A DNA stretch of 64,000 nucleotides from Sycon ciliatum. Taxonomy: Eukaryota > Porifera > Calcarea > Leucosolenida > Sycettidae. The translations under genes were made by a program, and so were the position numbers. How positions within the stretch are numbered: the stretch's first letter is position 1; every line of letters starts with the position of its first letter. The stretch covers positions 14,896,897 to 14,960,896 of the forward strand of contig NC_088654.1 in assembly GCF_964019385.1 (NCBI RefSeq), in the 5' to 3' direction. Below are positions 50,183 to 60,928 of the stretch, in pieces. Below the pieces are notes generated by a model. The model made no database searches and was not told the origin of the DNA. It saw only the letters and a program-made list of their open reading frames with translations.

Positions 50183-52442
50183 AAAGAGAGCATGTCTGAG
50201 AAAACCAGAACATATGTGCAAGTCGATCTCTCAGATTTCGCTCAAATTTTGCAGGTAGGTTTGCTTTGGGGTGTAGATCGACATTCCAAAGCCCGCACAA
50301 AATCTTTTGAAGGGAACCATGAAATTGGTATACCCCTCAATATTGGCCCAATATTGGCACGATTTATGGGTCAACAAACGAGCCACGGCACAGCGTGCAA
50401 GAACAAGCTACGAACAAAACTCCATCAAGCCATCATTACCTCACCTTAGAAGAGTTCTTGGGGCAGCACTACTTAGCCACGCCAGCATCCCAGAAGAGGA
50501 GGGCAATCATCCCTTGACGCCACAAATGCTCGTCCTGAAAATAGCCAAATTACAAGCGCTGATAAAACAGCGAGCTACGTCCTCAATTAGCAAACACTAT
50601 ACACCGGCAGATAGTAGAACACCTCTTCTAGCACTGAGGACATGTCCCCCATCATCCTTTTGGGGTTTTCTTGAAATAAACAATTTTGAATTTTTCCACT
50701 CGACCATTCTGAAATACGTCCAAACTCATACCTGCGCAGGAAAGCTCGCCCCTCCGCGACGTCTAGTCAGCAATTTCTACTCCAACACCACTCCCAACGC
50801 TGCAGAACAAAGTGTATTGTTGACTCTGACAAGGAAAAGTAGCGGTGATCACTTGTCACTCCAAACGACAAGCTTCTCCTTGCGCCACCAACATTTTTCG
50901 TTGCAACAGTTGATGCAAAAGTGACTGAATTTTTGCGTGTAGTTTTTGGATTTTACTGCAAGAGGAATGAAGAAATCACGTGGATCGTGACGTAGAATAA
51001 TGCTTTCTGGTACACGACACAATGCACACGATCACGATCGTTCCGGAGGCGCTATTCGAAACGGACCATGAGGGAGGAGGTAAGATGCATTATATTTCTT
51101 GCATGCTCTGCTCAGAACATGCAGACACTATCGTTATAACGCTAGCAGTATTGCATTGGCAATAATTCTTGGAGATATTTCCTCTTGCAGTAAGAACAGG
51201 GATGCATTTTTTCACACTAACCTCGCTCATCCCAAACATGGTTCAACAGGAACTACGGCTGGTTTATATATGCTGATGATCCACGTAGATTTGCAACAGC
51301 AAGGAATGAGCGTGGTCCATGCCATCAAGGTCGCTTGGAGTTGACCAGCGCGCGGCCAACACTGGTTGCATGAAGTATGTGGCGCGCCCACATGGCAGAT
51401 TTCTTACGTCATGAACAACGTGATTTGACCCTACTCGCCATAGTCTCTATGCTGCATGTTGAGGGAAAGTCCCAGCTGGAAGGCCTACAACACGACATGC
51501 GTGCTCTTGAGCTGGACATCAAGATGCACTTGATCCGATCTAGATCAACGGGTTATCCATGTAAGTGCAGGAGCGCTTGATCAAGGTGACTCGGAACAAC
51601 TGCTGAACCGTGATCTACGAGACCTGGCATTCTTGTGTCACGAGGCACGTGATTTCATCATTCCTCTTGCAGTAAAATCCAAAAACTACACGCAAAAATT
51701 CAGTCACTTTTGCATCAACTGTTGCAACGAAAAATGTTGGTGGCGCAAGGAGAAGCTTGTCGTTTGGAGTAACAAGTGATCACCGCTGCTTTTCCTTGTC
51801 AGAGTCAACAATACACTTTGTTCTGCAGCGTTGGGAGTGGTGTTGGAGTAGAAATTGCTGACTAGACGTCGCGGAGGGGCGAGCTTTCCTGCGCAGGTAT
51901 GAGTTTGGACGTATTTCAGAATGGTCGAGTAGAAAAATTCAAAATTGTTTATTTCAAGAAAATCCCAAAAGGATGATGGGGGACATGTCCTCAGTGCTAG
52001 AAGAGGTGTTCTACTATCTGCCGGTGTATAGTGTTTGCTAATTGAGGACGTAGCTCGCTGTTTTATCAGCGCTTGTAATTTGGCTATTTTCAAGACGATC
52101 ATTTGTGGCGTCAAGGGATGATTTCCCTCGTCTTCTGGTATGCTGGCGTGGCTAAGTGGTGCTGCCCCAAGAACTCTTCTAAGGTGAGGTAATGATGGCT
52201 TGATGGAGTTTTGTTCGTAGCTTGGTCTTGTACGCTGTGCCGTGGCTCGTTTGTAGACCCATAAATCGTGCCAATATTGGGCCAATATTGAGGTGTATGC
52301 CAATTTCATGGTTCCCTTCAAAAGATTTTGCGCGGGCTTTGGAATGTCGATCTACACCCCAAAGCAAACCTACCTGCAAAATTTGAGCGAAATCTGAGAG
52401 ATCGACTTGCACATATGTTCTGGTTTTCTCAGACATGCTCTC
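50183..52442. mobile_element. TTAA-flanked foldback element F1, copy 2
   Basis: Inverted arms of about 745 bp (50186-50930 and 51700-52442) with a 770-bp spacer, bordered by TTAA (50179-50182 and 52443-52446). Both arms keep open frames of 85 and 205 codons, but most differences between arms change the amino acid, so I do not call them genes. The spacer frame near 51377-51580 (ADFLRHEQRD, LHVEGKSQ, GLQHDMR) is related to copy 1. It inserted into the TTAA of the hammerhead stem III of its R4 host. Confidence 0.7.
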
Positions 52443-52993
52443 TTAAAGTTTCACGCATCCGAGCGATCATCAGACAGCAGCATTCACTATCGAATTCTCT
52501 ACGAGCAGGCCTAGATATTTGATGCTCGTGTGGAAGTAGTGCATATGTGCGAAGTGAAGACGTCATTGGGACAATGGTATTGAGTTGTTTTGTGAGAGTT
52601 AACGGATATAGGTGAGAATAGAGGCGATAACAGGGCAGTGTTACCGAGTCATTAAAGGCGATAGCGACGGTAGCGCAAGACCACAGCAAGAGCGAAGAGG
52701 GAGAGAGAAAGCACCATGGCGCCAAACCTGGTGCAGGTTGCGCCATGTCGAAAAACTCACGTAACTGATGGTGAGAATCTTGCCAGGTAATACTTGTTCT
52801 CGTGTCTGCATTTCGACACCAACTCCGACACTGCCCTGTTATCGCCTCTATTCTCACCTATATCCGTTAACTCTCACAAAACAACTCAATACCGTTGTCC
52901 CAATGCCACGTTTTCACTTCGCACATATGCGCTAACTTCAACTCTAGCATCAAATATCTAGGCCTGCTCGTAGAGAATTCGATAGTGAATGCT

Positions 52994-53037
52994 GCTGTCT
53001 GATGATCGCTCCGATGCGTGAAACTTCAAGTTACAGC
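52994..53037 (+). ncRNA. Hammerhead-ribozyme motif, family R4, right arm
   Basis: Stem I GCTGT/ACAGC (52994-52998 and 53033-53037), core CTGATGA (52999-53005), GAA (53020-53022), stem III ACTT-C-AAGT. Relative to 16093-16136 only loop bases differ (C for T in loop III, C for T in loop II), so pairing is preserved. A T-T mismatch is beside the core in stem II. Confidence 0.55.
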
Positions 53038-53067
53038 TAACACAGCCTTTCGCCTCTGTTGTGTGTG

Positions 53068-53375
53068 TATTCTCAACAGTATGTTTTACTTCCATCGACT
53101 AACAACAATGAAATGAATGAACAACTGAAACCATGAATGACTAACACTAAAACCACCAGGTAGTTATAGCGTGAAAATGACAGCGTATATGAGAAAAGCA
53201 TACACATACAACATACAACTACAGCGCACACAGCAAACCGCACATAGCGCCTGTAGCGTATGCCACGTCGTAAACATCAGCGGTACTGCGGAGTCGGGAT
53301 ACAGCTGCATTGAAACGAGCACAATGTCACAAGCGAGAAGTCCTTTCACTCTCGAGAACTTGTCGTTTCACAACA
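53068..53375 (-). repeat. Remainder of the split 5' LTR
   Basis: Matches 48518-48825 from ATTCTCAACAGTAT to the terminal CACAACA. Followed by CAGGG. Confidence 0.75.
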
Positions 53376-53380
53376 CAGGG

Positions 53381-54720
53381 AATGAAACGAACAATGCAAT
53401 TGAGAACAAGAGTCGTCCTGTACGGTGAAGTTTCCTTTTTCTCATACAGCAGTATATTGTTTAAGCAAGTGTGTTTTCTCCACATTCTTTTTGCCATGCA
53501 GGTATATCACAGTGTCATGCCGAACTACATTCTCCAATGCATTCGTTTCTCAATTCTGGGGATGATTGGACACGCACATCTCGCAGCTCTTGACGACTTC
53601 AATGTCAACCGTTGCCACAGCACAACCAAAAAGACCGCGATAGGAAGGTATAAAGTCCAGGTCTCAAAGCATAAAGAAGACTGTGGTCAAATAGAAAATT
53701 ATACGACTAAAAGAGCTATGAGTATGTTGACAAGCTCATGTGTGAGGTGGTAGCGGTTGCAAATGGCAACCTCGATGTTCCTGCCTTGAAGAAGCGCGTT
53801 CCTCTGCCAAATTCGACGTGGAAGCCTCCTGAGAAGGCTGAGGTGGGGCAGGATTTGGATATCTTTGCCTGATGGTATTCACAACGCAGGCTGGAAGACG
53901 ACAACGAACGTGCTTGCCCAATTTGCGGTGTACATAGTGTTTACTGCGATTGTGCCGCATAGCGTAGAGATCTACAGAAACACAGAATGTCATAATTATG
54001 GAATGTGTATGATGAGGGTTTGTACACATACCACATTGCTGTACCGTAATCATTATTCTAGTCAAATACTCATTTACTCTACATATGCGCTGTATCGCAC
54101 TTACCGGTACCTACCTGCACTTTCAGTGCGCGCCATACTAATTTAGTGTCCACCGGTACAAAGATGGAGGGTCTTGTAGAATTTCCCATACCTGCTGATT
54201 TCCAATTGAATTCCAATGATCTGGGGGATGAATACTGATTAGGACGCGTTCGATTACCTACTAGGAGTACAGAGATGTCTTGGTCAGAAATTACAGATGC
54301 CTTACTCTCCTGCCAGAATTTGTGCATTATTTTGGTGTTAGCTTTCTTGACCCCACACTTGTACGTTGCATGACATGGTACACTAGAGAACGAGTTTATT
54401 GACAAAATCTGCCGTTTGAAACGATAAAGTATGGGTTCGGGTGTGATCAAATGCACCCAGGGTGCTCATAAACTGTGTGCAGTGCTCTCTTCACCAAGAG
54501 AACACTACCATACTTTGCAGATCTTGTACCAATCCAAGGGAAAATGACAAAGACAAATGTGTTTGAGTCATGCATGAAAACTTGTGATGACTACTAGCAC
54601 TATAGTACAACGTTATTCGTGCTATGCCTGACAACAATAAGTTACACACAAAACATTACACTCAACGATCCTCACAAGATAAGTCAAGACTAACATCTCT
54701 CTGTTGTCTGGAATATTTCC
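53381..54720. other. Mostly unassigned; transposase-like C-terminal remnant at 53525-53875
   Basis: Plus strand frames around 53560-53690 (GHAHLAALDDFNVNR, GRYKVQVSKHKED) and 53725-53870 (EVVAVANGNLDVPALKKRVPLPNS, ending DLDIFA) follow each other with a frame change. I associate AALD-x2-x-NVNR ... RYKV with C-terminal parts of invertebrate transposase-like proteins, but cannot name the family. The rest of the stretch shows nothing. Confidence 0.3.
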
Positions 54721-54726
54721 CTCCGC

Positions 54727-55647
54727 ATGGAAATACGCATTAGTGGTCCCAGTAAGCGCAAAGGCTGCCGGTCGGATGCAACGAACTACAGACCCATCTA
54801 CCTACTGTGCTGTATTTCAAAGCTGTTAGAGCGCATTGTGTACGATCAGCTATATCGACACTTGTCCCCTTACTTGCATACCATGCAGTCTGGTTTCCGG
54901 CGAGGAGACTCCACAGCTCTGCACCTAGTCCACCTAATCCAAAACATCACGCAGTCCCGACATTTGAAAGAACATACTGGCATGTGCTTCTTTGACCTGG
55001 CGAAATCCTTTGACACTGTTTGTCATAGAGGCCTGATTGCCAAGTTGGGTGCCTATGGCATTGGTGGCAACCTGCTTTGTTTCTTTGAAAGCTACCTAAC
55101 CGAAAGGTTACAGGCTGTACGCGTCGGCAACACCCTCTTGTCTCCACAGGCAATTAATTCTGGTGTGCCATAGAGGTCAATCCTGGGGCCACTATTCTTT
55201 TTAGTCTACGTCAATGATCTACCGATGTCTGTCCCTAATGTTTCACTGTTCGCCGATGACACCGCACTTTCCGCTTCAAGTAGTTGCAGGCAATTGCTAG
55301 TTAATGACCTCCAGAAAAAAATAAACTCCACCGTTTCTTGGATGTCGACTTGGAAGCTGAGGCCGGACACTAGTAGGACCAAAGTGATGTTCTTCTGTAG
55401 CGGTGCTAGTGATCAGTTCTGTAATGTGTCTTTATCATGTCCTGGCAGCTCATCGACCATAGAAACTGTCCATGAACATAAGCACCTTGGTATAATTATT
55501 GACGACTGTCTAACATGGGCTCCTCATGTAGACTATATTTGCAAGAAAACTAGTAGTGTTCTCGGCATACTATATCCTCATCGTTCTCATTTGCCAAATA
55601 CATGCCGTTCTATGTTTTATCGCTCGTATCTATTACCTATTTTCCAG
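54727..55647 (+). pseudogene. LINE L-H reverse transcriptase
   Basis: NYRPIYLLCCISKLLERI, FFDLAKSFDTVCHRGL (motif A), SGVP then a TAG stop at about 55171, SILGPLFFLVYVND (motif B), SLFADDTALSAS (motif C), EHKHLGIIID. One in-frame stop, otherwise open. The frame runs into the MITE. Confidence 0.8.
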
Positions 55648-56085
55648 TGGTGAAACGAATATTCGAATATTCGAACATTCGTTCGGTTTGTCACATTCGA
55701 ATATTCGTTACGTCACATTCGAGCATTCGTTACGTCACTTCGAATGCAGTGCATGTACATGCATGCACACCGAACACGGTACAGTGCAGTAGGTACAGCC
55801 TGCCTGTGACTTTGTACTGCATGCATGCACATGTATGTCCATACTGGACTGCCAATGTTGCACATAACATGTATGAACTTCGAAGTACCCTTATGTGGCA
55901 GTACATTTTACGTGGCACTACCGTTTGTCATACCTAATAATAAATTAGTATTGACAATATCCATCAAATGAATGAGAGGAGGGCATGTGATGTCATCTGT
56001 GTTACCAAAAGAATATTCGTTCATTCGTTCGTTAAGCTGAAGAATATTCGACTAGTAGGTTTTGACATTCGTTTCACCACTTTAA
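55648..56085. mobile_element. hAT-like MITE in LINE L-H
   Basis: Terminal inverted repeats TGGTGAAACGAAT / ATTCGTTTCACCA. Flanks TTTTCCAG (55640-55647) and ATTTCCAG (56086-56093), an 8-bp duplication with one mismatch. Interior rich in ATTCG/CGAAT motifs near both ends. No coding of its own. 8-bp duplications and such ends suit the hAT superfamily. Confidence 0.6.
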
Positions 56086-56520
56086 ATTTCCAGTATGCAT
56101 GTCAGTCTTGGTGCAGTCTAAGTCAACATCTTGTGAACAAACTTGAAATCCAACATAAATCTCTTCTTAAAATATTGTTTAACAAGCAGCGTTTATTTCC
56201 TAGTCTTGAGCTCTATTGTATCAGCAATACTCAGCCACTGGAGGATAATCGCAAACAGCAGCTTTGCATTTTGATCCACAGAATTCGCCTAGGCAAAATT
56301 CCCATTCATCTCTCCGTATTCAATTGGTTTTCTCTGTCCCGGTCCACTTTGTTGTTGTTGTTGTTGTATTCTTTATTTGAATTCGCTAAAACCAAACGGA
56401 CAGCCACTCGTAATAGTCTCGTACTTCCCCGTGCTAATTCAGCCGCATTTACCAACTCTCCTCTGTTTTGTCCTACAGCCTTTGGCTGCAACTTCCCCAG
56501 CATGTTAAGACATCAACATA
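56086..56520 (+). pseudogene. LINE L-H RT C-terminal domain
   Basis: YACQSWCSLSQHLVNKLE, KQQLCILIHRIRLGKIP, then SLVLPRANSAAFTNSPLF, the same LPR-x3-S-x3-F-x2-SP motif as LINE L-A. A TTG microsatellite with foreign sequence (56350-56400) is inserted in frame. Confidence 0.7.
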
Positions 56521-56740
56521 TCTTTCCAGCTTTAAAAATGCACTCTGATCGCATAATGTTGTGCGATAGGATCTCATTGCTGGATTCTTGTCTATCCTTC
56601 TTTCTTCTCTTTTTCTATACATGTATTCCTTTCTTTTCTTTTCTTGGCGTGGTTGGCTATCACCTCTCTCTCGCACTTTGCGTGCCAATTGGTCATGAAC
56701 CACGAGTTGAGTGAAATAAATAAATAAAATTCTCAGTTTG

Positions 56741-57465
56741 GGAATGCAATGAATTGAAAATATGGCCGAAGGCTCTGTCGCAATATTAAAATTTTAGTTC
56801 TGAAGTTTTAATGCGCCGTTAGTGGCAGAGCAGAGTGGACACGAAGAGTCGGTGAAGAAAGAAGGAGAGATGACAAGACGAGTCGGTGAAGAAGGAAGGA
56901 GAAAAGCAAGACACATCTGCAACATCTTTGTTTGATCAAACTGAGCTGAGCTGCTGATACGAAGCGTCGACCAAGCATCCCTGACTGGAGTGAATGCCCC
57001 AGCTGGCCTCTCATTTGTCAGTGGTTGCTACTAGACCTGTTAGTATCACACTCACGACTACAAGTTTCCTGGTGTGCATCGACATCGGCAACATTGGGGC
57101 CTCCCGCTGTCGATCCTGTTGACGGGCGGACAGGTCGGTGTGAATCCTGAACGGCAACCGAGCCTGTCGCGTTGGGGGATTTTGGTGGTGAGTCGCGCCT
57201 CGTCTGCATACATGGAAATTGCAACATCATAATAATAAACAACATACATGTACTTTCCATTGGCATCAGTGTTCGGCGTAAGATTTTCGTCGCCTGTGTG
57301 GTGTGTTTCTCCACCAATGAGCGCGTACTATGGTTATTTATCGCTGTTCTCACACTTTTTATAATTTTAGCAGCTTGCATATGCCAATCATATATGTGAA
57401 AAGCGCGCACTTGCGCCATTTCTGGTGTATAAGAATGATCATTCCTCCATCATCATCATTATCAC
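56741..57465. other. Unassigned sequence upstream of a hammerhead
   Basis: A 133-codon minus-strand frame at 57018-57419 shows no domain. GTGTATAAG at 57426-57434 is a TATA-like box about 44 bases before the hammerhead core. The region may be the body of a ribozyme-bearing repeat, but no second copy is in the window. Confidence 0.35.
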
Positions 57466-57511
57466 CCTCTACTGATGAGCTCCGACAGGGAGCGAAACAG
57501 CTGTCTAGAGG
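57466..57511 (+). ncRNA. Type I hammerhead ribozyme, complete
   Basis: Stem I CCTCTA (57466-57471) with TAGAGG (57506-57511), six perfect pairs. Core CTGATGA (57472-57478). Stem II GCTCC/GGAGC, five pairs. GAA (57494-57496). Stem III ACAG/CTGT, fully palindromic. Cleavage site GTC, cut after C57505. Every conserved core base is present. Best-paired ribozyme in the window. Confidence 0.82.
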
Positions 57512-57622
57512 TGTGGAGCAATATTATCTCTCAACGGAAGTGTCTTTGCTGGTGTCTGTATGGTTCGGCTGAAGAGCGCGTGGTTGTGATGAGTTGGGAA
57601 TGCAAATTATTTTTATTATTAT

Positions 57623-59874
57623 TTAACACAAGCATCTGCATGCCGCACTCACACAACGAGCAACCAGTTTGGGGAATAGGAGGGTTTGTCAATTGCTTTG
57701 CCAGGCTCTGAGTGAGTGACAGCTTAGAGCTTTGTGAATATGTGTGTATGGCAGCTGGGCAGGGCCCTGCTGCGGAGGCTGAGTGAGCTGTATGGAGACA
57801 GCCGGGCAGGGGTGCAGGGAGGCTGAGTGAGCCGTATTGAGAGGCTGAGTGAGCCGAGGCTGAGTGAGCCGTCTGAGTGTGAGAGGCTGAATGAGCAGTA
57901 TGAGGAGTCTGGTAAGCAAGGTTGACTCCCCAATTAGAGAACCTCCTATTCACTGTTAACTGTAGAGAGGGTGCCACAGATTGTGGACAATAGTAGAGTG
58001 ATATTGAGTTACTGAGTGTACAGTGGGTACATGGTAACATTTGGTTATGCTCTGGCACCCACAATAAGTGGGCTCAGTCTGTCTGATCAGCGCTTACCCA
58101 GGACCTGTGCTGCCAGCTTTCATGGCAGTTTGCATGTGGACTTCCGTTACTCCGAAGTGCAAGGCACCGCCGAAGTCTCCCCAGGAATGGACGGAAGAGC
58201 ACGCACGGGAATGGGCATGTGAGCGGCGGTAGGGTGGCACGAATGGAATCGCTTGACATCTTGCCTGGAGAGAGCGTCAGCAAGGATGTTGGTAGTTCCA
58301 GGTATGTGACGGGCGGTGACCATAAAGTTACCCTTCGCGCAGATGAAGAAGAGCTGCCGTAGGAGTGACATCACATTAGGACAGCGACTGGTGCCAGATT
58401 TGAGAACAGCGGCGACAGCTTCGTTGTCGGTATGGAAGCGGGTACGTTTGCGACACCACTGGCGGCCCCACGTAGCACATGCAATGCAGATGGGATACAG
58501 CTCCTTGAACGTAATACAGAGCGGAGTGTGTTGTGGTGACCAGGTGTCGGCGAACCAATGCGTGCCGTAAACTGCGCCATACCCGATGGCGGCAGATGCG
58601 TCAGTTTCTATCAGGATGTCTCTGGCCAGCGTTTCCAGGAGATCGAGGAAGAATGACTTGCCATTCCAGCCATTGAGTAGGTGAGACCACCAAAGCAGGT
58701 CCAGATGACATTCTGGCGAGAGACGGATTCGGTGGTAGGGCTTGGAAACGTTGCGCGTGGCATCATACAGTCGGCGCATGAATGTACGGCCCGGTGTGAT
58801 GACGCGGTTGGCAAAGTTCAGCTTGCTCAACAGCTGTTCAAGCTCCCGTAGACGGCAGGATTGGCGTTGGCGAAAGGCCAATAGTCTGGAGCGGATGTCG
58901 TTAACCTTGTCCTGTGGGAGACGAGCCACTTTCTGGACGGAGTCAAGTTCGATGCCCAGGAAGGTGAGACAGGAGGTTGGGCCGACTGTCTTTTCGTCGG
59001 CAATGGGAACTCCCAGGTAGCGGAATACGGAAAGGACTACGTTCACACGCTGCGCACATAGCGTTGAGTTTGCAGGGCCGCAGAAGCAGAAGTCGTCCAG
59101 AAGGTGCAGGAGATGGGGAACCTGGAGCAGTTCACCGCTTATCTGGCAAAGTGCGTCCGCAATGCAGTTAAACAAGTAGGGTGCGGCTCTCAGGCCGAAT
59201 GGCAGTACTTTGTCATAGTAGAATTGGCCCTGCCACTGGAAACCCAAAAAATGGTATGCGACAGGGACCAGTCGAAATGTATTGCGTATGTCGAGCCTCG
59301 CCATCAAGGCACCGGTACATTGACGTTGCTGAAGCTCAATGGCATCGACCACTGTGACATAATGTAGGGAGAACGAATCCTTATTTATTCCATCATTGAA
59401 ATACATACGATCAGGGTAAGACAGGTGGTGAATGAGGCGGAATTTCCCGTTGTTCTTGGGCACTACGCCGAGCGGAGAGCACACAAATGGGTGGAAAGGC
59501 TGGACAGAGAAAGGACCGGCCGATTCGTCACGTCGGACCCGGTCAGCAATTTTCTGTTGTACAAACTGAGCATGTTCAATGGCAGTTGGGAGGTTGCCAG
59601 AGATGATAGATACAGAAGCACCAGAGTGGCCAATGGGGAACCCGCGTTGCAAGCCATTAAGGATAAAGTCAGAGAGGATACGATTAGAAATACGAGGCAA
59701 AAGAGTCATTAGGCGGGCTATGTACAGAGACGTGTGGGGACTACTTCGCTGCGACGGGCTTGTCTGTCTGGCGGGGTCCCCCGCGATCGGAGAACCATGA
59801 GCGCGTGAGGGTTTGTTGGGAACAGAGCATGCGCCTTCTGTGTTAACATAATTTTGCGCGTGTTCAAAAAATCA
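57623..59874 (-). mobile_element. PAT-like DIRS element, copy 2, internally deleted
   Basis: On the minus strand: A-repeat remnant (59874-59790), then a jump directly to the RT start (gag deleted), RT/RNase H, the same short non-coding stretch as copy 1, and one B repeat (about 57935-57623). The A2 and B2 repeats are missing. Neither copy has a recombinase. Confidence 0.78.
58147..59709 (-). CDS. Reverse transcriptase / RNase H of PAT-like copy 2
   Basis: 520 residues, same start (MTLLPRISNR) and same end region as 4474-6045, with scattered substitutions and a 3-residue deletion in the VPVAPTAYH segment. RT motifs ARLDIRNTFRL, LPFGLRAAPYLF, LLDDFCF. RNase H IETDASAAIGYGA, HTDNEAVAAV, ADALSRQ. 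The frame is fully open although gag is gone. Confidence 0.85.
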   Translation of the reverse strand: MTLLPRISNRILSDFILNGLQRGFPIGHSGASVSIISGNLPTAIEHAQFVQQKIADRVRRDESAGPFSVQPFHPFVCSPLGVVPKNNGKFRLIHHLSYPDRMYFNDGINKDSFSLHYVTVVDAIELQQRQCTGALMARLDIRNTFRLVPVAYHFLGFQWQGQFYYDKVLPFGLRAAPYLFNCIADALCQISGELLQVPHLLHLLDDFCFCGPANSTLCAQRVNVVLSVFRYLGVPIADEKTVGPTSCLTFLGIELDSVQKVARLPQDKVNDIRSRLLAFRQRQSCRLRELEQLLSKLNFANRVITPGRTFMRRLYDATRNVSKPYHRIRLSPECHLDLLWWSHLLNGWNGKSFFLDLLETLARDILIETDASAAIGYGAVYGTHWFADTWSPQHTPLCITFKELYPICIACATWGRQWCRKRTRFHTDNEAVAAVLKSGTSRCPNVMSLLRQLFFICAKGNFMVTARHIPGTTNILADALSRQDVKRFHSCHPTAAHMPIPVRALPSIPGETSAVPCTSE

Positions 59875-60595
59875 TTATTAAACACAGTCCACACGTTCGC
59901 TTATGCTGGACATGGTAAGAGAAGCAGTTGATATAGGAGACATAAAGGCAACAAGCACGTAGCTGTAAATCCTTAGCGCCGTAGCGTGCGTTATGTCGCA
60001 GAGCATTACAAGGCGGTTTCAACAATGCAAACATATACACACTGTACCACCATCGAGCATATACACAATGTACAACCATCAGATGCAATCAATGCCGCAG
60101 AATTTACATGTATGCACAATAGGACTAAACTGGCTAGCTACAGCTTGGTCGTAACGCGCATGTGAATCTACGTTGTATCGAGAGTGCGCACGCCGGGGAC
60201 CGCGCCGTAGCGTGCGTTATGTCGAGGTTTGGGTTATGTAGGACTAAACTGGCTAGCTACAGCTACCACTTGATCGTACCGCACAAGTAAATCTACGTTG
60301 TATCGAGAGTGCGCTCGTTGGGGATTGAGCCATAGCGTGCGTTATGTCGAGGTTTACATACGTTGTGTAGAACAATTTTTTTATTAATGCGATGCTGTTT
60401 CGGCACGGGGTTTTGTTTTTTACGCACTACCGGGGTTTAAGTGAGAGTTGGTATATCGAGAGCAGACCTGTATTAGTGAAAACTTTGAAAATATTCAAGA
60501 GTCTGAAGTGTCTCCTACTTCTACTTGAAGTATGTATACTCATATTATTAATATGTCATTTGATTTTTTATTGCAGTTCAGAGACTGTATACATG

Positions 60596-60637
<42 letters not shown>

Positions 60638-60928
60638 AGCGACCTTTGTTAATGAGCATCGACGAATAATTCTCTGTTTCTGCTTTCTCGGATTTAGATC
60701 TATACGAGGAGGTAACCTTGGATCTTTAAAGGGCCAAAGACTTCCTCCGATCAGAATAGCGTAAGTGAGTTCTACTTTACATAACCCTACACGTAAAACA
60801 CTGGTAGACGTTTTCGAGGGGTGTTATCTGGATGTGTCCAGCGGCCATAAATTAGGGAGGAGGTAGGGACACCAGACCTCCAACATTCGTATTACAATTT
60901 TTTATTTATTTATTCATTTATTAACTTA
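59875..60928. other. No gene seen; tandem repeat and (TG)n
   Basis: Contains a two-unit tandem repeat (60121-60358), a (TG)n tract (60597-60634) and an AT-rich TTTATTTATT stretch (60899-60925). A single extra piece of the repeat unit (GCCGTAGCGTGCGTTATGTCG) is at about 59978. No coding recognised. Confidence 0.5.
60121..60358 (+). repeat. Tandem dimer of a 119-bp unit
   Basis: Two units starting AGGACTAAACTGGCTAGCTACAG (60121 and 60240) and ending GCGTTATGTCGAGGTTT. They are about 85 per cent alike. Possibly a satellite fragment. Confidence 0.7.

Larger units (their letters stand above)
50137..53069. mobile_element. Foldback of ribozyme family R4, with nested F1 element
   Basis: Left end TACACACACAACAGAGG and right end its inverse (to 53069). 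Without the inner F1 element (50183-52442) it is about 670 bp, made of two inverted R4 arms (52443-52650 and 52830-53035), each with a hammerhead. 14 bases of LTR (TATTCTCAACAGTA) are repeated on both sides. Same family as 15826-16170. Confidence 0.65.
48449..53375 (-). mobile_element. Non-autonomous gypsy-type LTR element with repeat-rich Gag-like ORF
   Basis: LTRs of 377 bp (48449-48825; the other, 49991-53375, split by nested insertions). TG...CA ends (TGTTGTGA...TCACAACA). Target duplication CAGGG (48444-48448 and 53376-53380). On the minus strand TTTGGCGACCACG (primer site) follows the 49991 LTR and GGTGGGGAGAA (polypurine tract) precedes the other. The interior of 1165 bp encodes only one protein, so no RT or integrase. 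Confidence 0.82.
54727..56740 (+). mobile_element. LINE L-H (CR1/Jockey-like), 5'-truncated, with nested MITE
   Basis: RT from 54727 to 55647 and, after a 438-bp MITE, the C-terminal domain from 56086 to about 56520, then a 3' tail with TGGTTGGCTATCACC and (AAATA)n at 56715-56730. Closely parallels LINE L-A in domain order. Confidence 0.78.

Noticed and set aside
50192-50924. Open frames in the F1 foldback arms (85 and 205 codons, mirrored at 51704-52436)
   Set aside because: Most differences between the two arms change the amino acid and the third copy shifts frame, so there is no sign of protein-level selection.
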